A DNA stretch of 64,000 nt from Candidatus Eiseniibacteriota bacterium (GTDB taxonomy: Bacteria; Eisenbacteria; RBG-16-71-46; CAIMUX01), in NCBI GenBank assembly GCA_016712505.1, contig JADJQY010000002.1, positions 1,015,016-1,079,015 of the forward strand. Reading direction: 5' to 3'. Position numbers and translations under genes: made by a program. Shown here in pieces: positions 54,665 to 62,189 of this stretch. The notes below the pieces were generated by a model, which ran no database searches, had not been told where the DNA came from, and worked only from the letters and a program-made list of their open reading frames with translations. Position 1 is the stretch's first letter, and every line of letters starts with the position of its first letter.

Positions 54665-55345
54665 CTCGATAAGTCCCTCCCAATGAGGAACTTGGAGACG
54701 CCAAGACCCAGGCGAAACCGGGAATTCTAATTGTCGCCGACGGGAGTTCTAATTGTCGCTGATCACCTCGACTCCCGTGCGCTCCTCACGGTCGTTCTCG
54801 CGGGGGATCTGCGGCTGACCGAGAAGTTCCGCTCGCCGGAACTCCTGCCGCTGGGCAGTCGCATCCGGGTCCGCCTCGCGCTCTCCGCCGCCACTCCACA
54901 GGAACTGGTCGAGTGCCTGCGCCACGCGATCGATCAGGCGGGGAGCCCCAGGCTCATGACGGCCGAACTCATGGTCACCCTGGCCGAGCACGCCGCCGGG
55001 AGCTACCGCATCCTCATGACCATGGCCAACGAACTCCTCGACGCCGCCACCCAGCGCGACGCCAAGCAGATCGATGAAAAGCTGTACCTCGAGGTGTTCG
55101 CAGCTCCGGTAAACTACGAACGGAAGGGCAAGGGACGGTGAGATCCAGGACCATCGATCTACGTGAACGCGGGACCATCAGGAAGCGTGAGCAGGCTCAC
55201 CCCCGCCGGCTTCAGACACCGGGAGCACGGCATCGGAGTAGAGTTCTTCGAGAAACTCGCTGTCTCCGCGCTGCCGTGCGCGTCGAAGCCCGGTCTCGCA
55301 CCAAGTTGCGTGTCCGCGCGGAGCGAGCCTCATCGGCAGAGCACT

Positions 55346-56356
55346 CTAGCGCAGCGGCACGCACCCCGTTCGCGGGTCATGATACAGCAGCACTGTACTG
55401 TCTGCGGAGAGGAGGCTGCCCACGAACACGTAGCGCTCCATATCCGCGCTGTAGGTCGCGTGCATGATCCCCGGCGACCTGAGCGTGACGATCGGCCCCT
55501 CAGGACGAACCTCGTAGATGGACCGGTAGCCATCTTCCGCCGCGCTGCAATAGATGCGTCGTCCGTCTTCCGACCATTCCAACACGCGAACCGCGCGGAG
55601 GGTTGGAATGATCAGCACACTGTCCCCCTGCCCCAATGACCGGATGGTGAGGGTCGGGCCATAGGCGAGCATGTTCCCCGTTGGACTCCACTTGGGGGAG
55701 AACCCAGATCCGATCCGCCGCCAAGTGCCGGAAGTCAGACTGTGGATCCAGATGCTGCCGGTATCGTCGCGCGGACGACGACGCTCGCACACGATCGCCG
55801 TGTCGCCCGGCGACCAGCAGGCGCTCACCGTGCTCGTGTCCCCGCTATCGTCGCTGCTCGTGATCGGTCGTTCGGAGGAGGTGTCCAGGTCTCGGATCCA
55901 CAACTGATCAACGCCCCGCTCGTCCGCACGGACCACGGCGAGCTGGCGTCCACTCCGACTCCAGCAGACCTCGCTTCCCGCGCATTCGAACCGCCGCTCC
56001 CCAGACGGCACCTCCGTCCTCCACACCTGTTGCTCCTCATCACCCGGAGGCCACTCCCCCCCGGACGCCACGTGAATGAAAGCAATCTCCGCCGCGCCCC
56101 CCGGTCGCCATCGCGGACGCAGGTCCGCGAGCTTGGTGTTGTCTCCGATCGCGACGAGCGATGGACACGGCCTGGGCTCGAGTGGAGGCCCCACGGTGCA
56201 GCGATCGTCGCCGACACAGCCGGCCACCAGGACCGCGAACAGGGCGACCAATGCGCCCAACTGCCGAACCTGAAACGCCGGGTGATGCGGATTCAAGCCA
56301 CACCGCCCACGAGGAGGCTGCCGCCAAGGACCACGCCACCGACACCGTGCCTGCAC
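55346..56356 (-). CDS. TolB-like beta-propeller lipoprotein
   Basis: Up to 336 residues from GTG at 56356; a TTG at 56296 would place the lipoprotein signal (LGALVALFAVLVAGC) nearer the start. After the lipid-bearing Cys come WD40/PD40-type blades with S-x-D/S-G-x-x-I or W-S-P-x-G repeats (CWSRSGRQLAVVRADERG, ACWSPGDTAIVCERR, PKWSPTGNMLAYGP). A periplasmic or outer-surface lipoprotein of unknown partner. It is paralogous to the next gene upstream, with which it is adjacent by one base. Confidence 0.78.
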   Translation of the reverse strand: MQARCRWRGPWRQPPRGRCGLNPHHPAFQVRQLGALVALFAVLVAGCVGDDRCTVGPPLEPRPCPSLVAIGDNTKLADLRPRWRPGGAAEIAFIHVASGGEWPPGDEEQQVWRTEVPSGERRFECAGSEVCWSRSGRQLAVVRADERGVDQLWIRDLDTSSERPITSSDDSGDTSTVSACWSPGDTAIVCERRRPRDDTGSIWIHSLTSGTWRRIGSGFSPKWSPTGNMLAYGPTLTIRSLGQGDSVLIIPTLRAVRVLEWSEDGRRIYCSAAEDGYRSIYEVRPEGPIVTLRSPGIMHATYSADMERYVFVGSLLSADSTVLLYHDPRTGCVPLR

Positions 56357-56357
56357 G

Positions 56358-57415
56358 TCACTCTGCCTCCACCCCGGGCGAACGGGGGGTCCCAGAAGTC
56401 AGGTAGTCAGCGCTCGAGGTCAACTGGCGACAACTCCCAGTGGAGTCCAGATGCAGAAGGACCAACTCCCCACTCCGGTCCACGACCGCCGAGAACACCG
56501 CCTCACCTTCCCCCGGTGCCCAGGCGACGTCCGTGATCCCCGCAAGAACCACCTCATGTTCTCCCGTTCGAACGTTGACCCGGAAGCAGGAACCAACGCG
56601 CCCATCCTGAGCAGCAACGAACAGCGCACTCCCGTCGCGACTCCACCCGAGAGGGTGAAAGCCCTCCCCGTCCATGAGAACCACCTGAGAGTCGGGATCC
56701 GTTGGGCTCACGAGACGCGCACCCGGCCCGTGCGCGATCCACTTTCCGTCGGGCGACCACCGCGGTGTTATACCAAGGGCTATTGGCGATAGCGATCCCG
56801 AAGAGACCTCCAGCACGGAAATGAAGGTCCTGACTCGGTCTACGACCTGGACCGCAACTCTGCTCCCATCCGGCGACCAGGAGCCGTTGATGACGCGAAC
56901 GCTATCTGGCGTCAACTGCTCCCGGACAGCACTATCCAGTCCCCATCGCCAGGCGTGGAAGCTCCCGGCGCGTTCTCGAATCACAAGAAGCGAACCCCCG
57001 TCAGGGGCCCACGCCACGGCGTGGCCGTCGCTGAGGTAGCGACGCACTTGCGTCTCCAGATCCAGGGTCCAGATCTGTACTGGTCCATTTCGCTCCGCAT
57101 CCTCGAAGCTCACTGCCCCGTGCACGTATGCGACCATCCGCTCTCCGCCGGGTCGCCAGCTCGGATCCCGATCGAGCCGGTGTACCCCTGGAGTGTACGC
57201 CCTGAGCTGTGGGCAAGGAGCGGCTGCCGACGGCGGTTCCCTGGACACTGACTTGCGCTGCAGCCAGCAAGGAAGGCGAGGGTGGCTCCGAAGAGCACCG
57301 CACTCGCGCCGCAAAGTCTCGTCGTTCCAATGTGGCTCGCGGGGTCACGTCCTCCGCGGTCCGCGTCGCCTCTCCGCAATCTTGTACTCAGGCTGGCTTC
57401 CAAGTGCTCTCCCAT
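56358..57415 (-). pseudogene. TolB-like beta-propeller lipoprotein paralogue (frameshift after signal)
   Basis: The C-terminal about 285 residues are intact: DPSWRPGGERMVAYVHG, VAWAPDGGSLLVIRE, GSWSPDGSRVAVQVV, PRWSPDGKWIAHGP and LGWSRDGSALFVAAQDG are propeller blades. The lipoprotein signal (ASAVLFGATLAFLAGCSASQ) is in another frame. One missing base near 57236-57242 would join it. The signal and first blade align with the neighbouring lipoprotein (CP then W-R-P-G-G), supporting tandem duplication. The start is uncertain; ATG at 57415 is in the signal frame. Confidence 0.65.
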
Positions 57416-57600
57416 TGGTGGCTGACAACACAATACGGCTCCGCGTGTACTAACATGTCGCTGACAAGCTGCCATCTGACGGTCGATGTTCGACACGTGT
57501 GCTCCGAAACCATGAAGCGGAGACCTGCTCTAGCGAGCTTTGGTCAGATAGGGCTGTGGTCGGTCAGACGGATCTCGCCCCCCCGGTGGAGTCGGCCCGG

Positions 57601-58438
57601 TCATGCCGTCGCCTTCTTCCTCGTGCGATCGCCCATCCCAGTGAGGTTGTACGCCGCGTCGAACAGGGTCAGCTGCCACACTGCGCGCACCACCCCCCAC
57701 ATCGGCGCATTTCGGAGACGACGGATTGTCTTGCACCACCCGAAGGCATCCGCTACCTGCTTCCGCACTCGATCGGCGATGGTGGACCTGACATGTCGCC
57801 CGGCGGCGTCGTCGATCGCGCTCGACGCGCCGGAAGCCGTTCCGTGCGACGTGGCTCCGCTGTAGGGAACGCTGAGGATCGCCTTCGCTGCGCGTCATAC
57901 CTCTTGTCGCCGCCAAAGGTCACCAGTCCAACCCCAAGAGGACCGCCTCCTCGCGCTTCGTCGTACCAATGGCGGTGGCCCACCGATCCGTCAACGCTTG
58001 CACCTTCGCGGTTCTCAACCGGAACGTGATCCTTATGGCCAGCGAGCGGCGCGCACCTGTTCCCCTGCGGTACGGTCGTCCTCGCGCATCCGTTGTGCAA
58101 GCAAGCGGTGCGTTGCTCCGCCTCTGGCTGCCGCACTCGCCCGGCGGACTGATCCGTCCGCAAGACGGCGGTTCGCTCTGGATCGATGACTCCTTGAGTT
58201 GACAACTCACATCGCTCACCCACTCCTCAACCAGCGTGCCGTCGACAGAGGAGCAATCCGTCGCTCGCTTGCGCTCGACCCGAGGCGTGCCCACCGCCAG
58301 AGCGAGGAATCGCTGCACAGTTCCGCCGCAAAGCAGTCGGGCGCGGTCATTGCTGACGCCCGAGGGGTTGCAGAGCGGCTCATCGCCTGACAACCTCAAG
58401 AGCGAGCGGGAGAGCACGTTGTAGTCAAGCTGCTCCAT
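57601..58438 (-). mobile_element. Degenerate IS5-family transposase remnant
   Basis: The start MEQLDYNVLSRSLLRLSGDE and the block SVDGTLVEEWVSDVS resemble the common IS5-group N-terminus (M-E-Q-L-D-Y-N, then T-V-D-G-T-L). Further left, in other frames, GDKRYD and then ADRVRKQVADAFGWCKTIRR and WQLTLFDAAYNLTGM match the C-terminus. At least three frame changes show it is dead. The 165 bp between it and the IS256 element hold nothing recognisable. Confidence 0.75.
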
Positions 58439-58604
58439 CACCCGGCATCCGCTCTTCGCGTTGGAGAAGGTCTGAGTGAGCGGGGCTTGCAACGGTTGAG
58501 GAGGATAGCAGGGCCGTCCAACCTGGCAAAGTGCCCCGCGAGATCCCGCTGATAAGGTGGGGGACGGGGCCGAACCGACCCAGTCCCGATTGGAGCGCAG
58601 CGCA

Positions 58605-60043
58605 GGGGTGTGTCCAGTCTTTTGTGTAAACCCCGATCATGAACTTCGCTCCTGAACCCGGATCTCGTCCGATCCGTACCTTCCCGGCCGGGCTCCTCCT
58701 CGCGCCTGCCTTTATCGATTGCCAGCGTCATCCGTTGTCCCTTGCCGTCGGCGCTTCAGATCCGACCGGCGAACACGATGGAGAAGTGATTGAGCGCCGC
58801 GGTCCAGTCTTTGATCGGGCGACTCCACCGGGCCGAGGCGTGTCTCAGGGCCAGATAGAGGACTTTGCGAACCGAGTCGCCGTTGGGGAACGCGCCGCGC
58901 TTCTTCGTCACCTTCCGCATGCTCGAGTTCAGCGACTCGATCACATTGGTCGTGTAGATCACCTTGCGAATCGGCGCCGGGTAGCTGAAGAACGGGATGA
59001 TCCGATCCCAGTTCCGCCGCCAGGTCTCGCCGATCGAAGGGAACCGACTGCCCCACTTGGCCTCGAAGGCTGTAAGCGCCGCCTCTGCGGCCTCGACCGA
59101 TACCGCAGTGTAGATCTCCCGCAGATCCTGGGCCACCGCCTTGCGCTCCCGCCAACTCACGTAGCGCAGAGAGTTGCGCACCATGTGCACGATGCAGAGC
59201 TGGACCTGGGTCTTGGGGAACGCCGCCTCCAGCGCTTCGGGAAAGCCCTTCAGGCCGTCCACGCAGGCGATCAGGATGTCCTGCACCCCTCGGTTCTTCA
59301 GCTCGGTCAGGACGTTCAGCCAGAACTTCGCTCCTTCCGCTTCGCCCAGCCAGAGCCCCAGCAACTCCTTCGTCCCCTCCGTGGTGATCCCCAGGGCCAG
59401 GTAAACCGCGCTCGTCTGCACCTGCCCGCTCTCCCGACGCTTCACGTGCAGCGCATCGAGGTAGACGATCGGGTAAACCGGGTCGAGCGGACGACTCTGC
59501 CACGCTCGGACCTCTTCCAACACACCGTCGGTTACGGTCGAGATCAGGCTGGGAGAGACCTCCACCTGATAGAGATCCTTCAAGTGGCCTTGGATCTCCC
59601 GCGTCGTCAACCCACGCGAGTAGAGCGCAATCACCTTCTCGTCGAAGCCCTCCAGCCGCCGCTGCCGCTTGGGCACCAGCTGCGGCTCGAACTCCCCGGC
59701 GCGATCACGGGGGACTTCGATCTCCACTTGGCCAGACTCCGTGATGATCGTCTTGGCCGTGGTGCCGTTGCGCGAGTTCCCCGAGTGGTGCCCCGAGACG
59801 GCGTGCTTCTCGTACCCAAGGTGCTCGGTCATCTCCGCCTGCAGTGCCCGCTCGGCCAGCCGCTTGGTCATTTGCTTCAGCAGCCCGCCCTCGCCCAGAA
59901 TCTCCTTCGGACTCAACCCCCGAATGAGGTCGTCCAGAACCTTGTCGAGGGCCGCGTCCTCGTCGCGCTTCTTCGCCATGGCATCCTCCTCTGTTCCTGT
60001 GAGATCTTGCCACAGGCGTTTACACAGAAGAAGCTACACTCCC
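58605..60043 (-). mobile_element. IS256-family insertion sequence, about 1.44 kb
   Basis: Left end GGGGTGTGTCCAG...TTTTGTGTAAAC (58605-58631) and the reversed right end GGGAGTGTAG...TCTGTGTAAAC (60018-60043) are imperfect inverted repeats of about 26 bp sharing TGTGTAAAC. No clear target duplication is visible. It carries one intact transposase gene and so may be the only movable IS here. Confidence 0.85.
58756..59979 (-). CDS. IS256-family transposase (Mutator type)
   Basis: 407 residues, uninterrupted. Family features are the helical start LDDLIRGLSPKEILGEGGLL and EMTEHLGYEKHA with GNSRNGTTAKTI. The DDE core has PIVYLDALHVKRRESG, ILIACVDGLKGFPEALEAAF, the C/H motif VQLCIVHMVRNSLRYVSWRE and the catalytic Glu in IYTTNVIESLNSSMRK. 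Start ATG after GGAGGATGCC. It is the only transposase in the window without a visible defect. Confidence 0.97.
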   Translation of the reverse strand: MAKKRDEDAALDKVLDDLIRGLSPKEILGEGGLLKQMTKRLAERALQAEMTEHLGYEKHAVSGHHSGNSRNGTTAKTIITESGQVEIEVPRDRAGEFEPQLVPKRQRRLEGFDEKVIALYSRGLTTREIQGHLKDLYQVEVSPSLISTVTDGVLEEVRAWQSRPLDPVYPIVYLDALHVKRRESGQVQTSAVYLALGITTEGTKELLGLWLGEAEGAKFWLNVLTELKNRGVQDILIACVDGLKGFPEALEAAFPKTQVQLCIVHMVRNSLRYVSWRERKAVAQDLREIYTAVSVEAAEAALTAFEAKWGSRFPSIGETWRRNWDRIIPFFSYPAPIRKVIYTTNVIESLNSSMRKVTKKRGAFPNGDSVRKVLYLALRHASARWSRPIKDWTAALNHFSIVFAGRI

Positions 60044-60963
60044 TTCATACGCCCTCCTGGTTCAAGTACGTGTCATGGTCGAGCTGGAGCACGGCGCCCA
60101 ACACTCCCACGTCGCAGTAGCCCCCCGCGGCCTCACCCCACCTGGGCAAGCAACTCGCCTCACGCTGGGCCTCGGCTCTGGGGCGGCTTGGACAGAGCGT
60201 CGCACCGAAGGTGCGCGATTCGTTTCCCGCCAATGGGGTCACGAGGTTCCGGACCGTTGGCGCGCCGCACTCATCGTGCTGCGTTGGCCAAGCTGCGTGG
60301 CCCTCTTGGCATTTCCTTCCAATGGCGGTCAGGAATTGTGGCGTTCCGCTTTTCCGCTTGGCTCTCGGCGAGCGTGCCAAGTACGGGTGTTGGCTGTCGA
60401 GGTGTTTGATGCCGACAGGCTGCTGGCTCGATGCCGTGGTGAAAAAACGATCCGCCCTATCGATCAAGTCGGTGCGGGTCGTCTGGAGTGTCGGCGGAAT
60501 CGTCGCAGCCCCCCCAGCGCACGCGGTCGCGCGAACGTCTGCGTTCGCCCGCAGTGACCGGGGCTCGCATCCACCGAGTCACAGGCAGCCTCTGCTGCGG
60601 GGAAGCTTCGCACTCATACATGCTGAAATCTCCAACGGCCTTGGAGTGGCATACTGAGTTCGTCCGGCGCACACGCCGCCGCACTGAGTTACAGGATACT
60701 CCCGCAGGAGTGTTTGTCAAGGGTCAAGCCGACGATGAGGGTGCCGTGCCCGGCTCCGGCCGGGCGACTGCCTCCGCCAGCGCGGGGCGGGGTATCGAAT
60801 CGCGGTTGGCAAGGAAGATAGCCGTCACCTAGTTCGTGGATGTTCCTTCCCGCTACCGTCGCGGCGTCGCTACTCGCCCCTTCCAACGTTCAACAGTGGG
60901 TCACGCGAACGGCTGTTTCGCGAGCCTGGCGACGGAGACCTGCGCTGGCGGCCTGTCGCATCC
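60044..60963. other. Gene-poor stretch between IS256 and rodA
   Basis: About 920 bp in which I find no convincing gene on either strand. Short open frames exist but have no recognisable motif, start signal or codon bias. It may hold decayed mobile DNA. The last about 130 bp lie downstream of rodA. Confidence 0.5.
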
Positions 60964-62189
60964 CTAGTAGTCGAATCGGTGCACGGCGACGTTCATGAGC
61001 AGGCCGAGGGCGGCCATCATGGTCAGCAGGAACGTGCCGCCGTAGCTGACGAAGGGGAGGGGTAGGCCGGTGACGGGAAAGAGGCCCATGGTCATGGCCA
61101 TGTTGACCGAGGCGTGGTAGAAGACCAGGCCGCCGATGCCGACGCCGAGGAGACTGGCGAAGGGACTGCGGGCTTGTTTGGCGATCTCGATCGCGCGGTA
61201 GACGAGGGTGCCGAAGGCGAGGACCACGAGGGCGGCGCTGACGAAGCCGAACTCCTCTCCGATCACCGAGAAGATGAAGTCGTTGTGCTGCATCGGGAGA
61301 TAGGCGAGCGCTTTCTGGCTGCCCTGGAGATATCCCTTGCCGAAGACGCCGCCGGAAACCGAGGGCGATGCGCGATTGGAGTCCTGGTAACCGGCGCCGG
61401 AGGGGTCGGCCTCGGGGTTCAGGAACGACTCGATGCGGGCCTGCTGGTAGGGATGGAGTTTGGAGATCACCAGCGGGGCGGCGATGTGCAAACCGACGTG
61501 AAGACGAGGAAGCCGGCGAGCACCCAGTGCGAGAGGCGACTCTTCACGAAGGCGACGACCCCGATGGCGATGAAGGCGAGCCAGAGGATCAGGTGGTGTA
61601 CGAGCACGAGGCCGATCACCGGGGAGACGAGCGCGAAGAGGGCGAGGCGGGGCATGCCGGCCCAGAGCATCATCGGGACGGCGAGGCCGGGGAACGAGCC
61701 GGAGGTGCGAGATCGGGCTCTTGAGTACGAGCAGAGTGGGAACCCCTACCCCGAAGAGGGTGAGGAGGAGCGTCCTGGGTTGCGTGAGATCGACCCGCTT
61801 GCCGGCGAGAAAGCGCGCGAAGCTGGCGGCAAAGGCGAGCTTGGCCATCTCGGAGGGTTGAAACTTGATCGGTCCGGCGCGGAACCAGCGCTTGGCCCCG
61901 TAGTGCTCCTCCCCATCAGCAAAACGAGCAGCAAGAAGAAGAGGGTGATGCCGAAGCCGGCGTAGGACCAGTCCTCCCAGAGCCGGAGCGGAGGGAAGAG
62001 ACAGACGGCAAAGACCACCAGTCCGAGGAAGAGATAGAAGAAGTGCTTCACGAAGTAGCCGTGGCGCGGATTGTCCGGCAGGTGCGTGGCGCTGTAAACG
62101 GTCATCACGCCGATCACCAGGAGCACGAGCGCCGCCAAGGAGAGAATCCAGTCCCAGCGTTGGCGGTAGATGCAAGGCACTCCGAACAT
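60964..62189 (-). CDS. rodA: RodA (SEDS peptidoglycan polymerase), several frameshifts
   Basis: The glycosyltransferase of the elongasome. ATG at 62189 starts WDWILSLAALVLLVIGVMTV. The frame changes near 61910 (to AKRWFRAGPIKFQPSEMAKL), near 61715 (to LWAGMPRLALFALVSPVIGL) and near 61485 (to LVISKLHPYQQARIESFLNP). There is a local out-and-back shift around 61360-61385, where GYQ should continue as a Q-S-R-I-A-L-G-like segment. The C-terminal SEDS motifs are intact (LPMQHNDFIFSVIGEEFGF, and GLPLPFVSYGG). All parts of a normal about 400-residue RodA are present. Start overlaps the mrdA stop (TGATG). Confidence 0.92.

Larger units (their letters stand above)
52150..54765 (-). mobile_element. IS21-family insertion sequence, 2,616 bp
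   Basis: Ends read TGATCAGCGACAA from 52150 and, in reverse, TGATCAGCGACAA from 54765. Each end carries a second internal copy of GCGACAA(C/T)TA about 20 bp in, the multiple terminal repeats known in IS21. The target duplication CCTCGA is at 52144-52149 and 54766-54771. istA and istB are on the minus strand. Confidence 0.94.
51683..55141 (+). pseudogene. AAA ATPase (ExeA/TniB-like) of the transposon, interrupted by an IS21 element
   Basis: Reassembled product 278 residues. It begins MNPKLLALYGLKWNPFAPDV, the ExeA-type start. Walker A is VTGDPGLGKSVALRLL and Walker B VLVIDEAQEM. The gene is cut at CAVDLD (52149) by IS21 and resumes at 54772 as SRALLTVVLAGDLRLTEKFR; removing 2,622 bp restores the frame. 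The C-terminal part (MTAELMVTLAEHAAGSYRIL) is the sensor/lid domain. Such ATPases choose targets for the partner transposase. Start overlaps the transposase stop by 4 bp. Confidence 0.93.
46663..55218 (+). mobile_element. Three-gene transposon carrying nested IS66 and IS21 (ends tentative)
   Basis: An operon of a zinc-ribbon protein, a DDE transposase and an AAA ATPase, the gene set of Tn7/Tn5053/Mu-like transposons that use an ATPase target selector. Candidate ends beginning TG (46663: TGCTTTAAGCGCC) and ending CA (55218; reverse TGTCTGAAGCCGG) show weak inverted similarity. No target duplication is seen, so the borders are only proposals. Near the right end GGACCATC occurs twice (about 55148 and 55171) and GTGAGC/GCTCAC forms a small inverted repeat, possible transposase sites. 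Without its two passenger IS it would be about 3.4 kb. Confidence 0.55.

Noticed and set aside
60044..60963. Genes in the stretch between IS256 and rodA
   Set aside because: Several frames of 60-160 codons exist on both strands but none shows a motif, start signal or consistent codon use.
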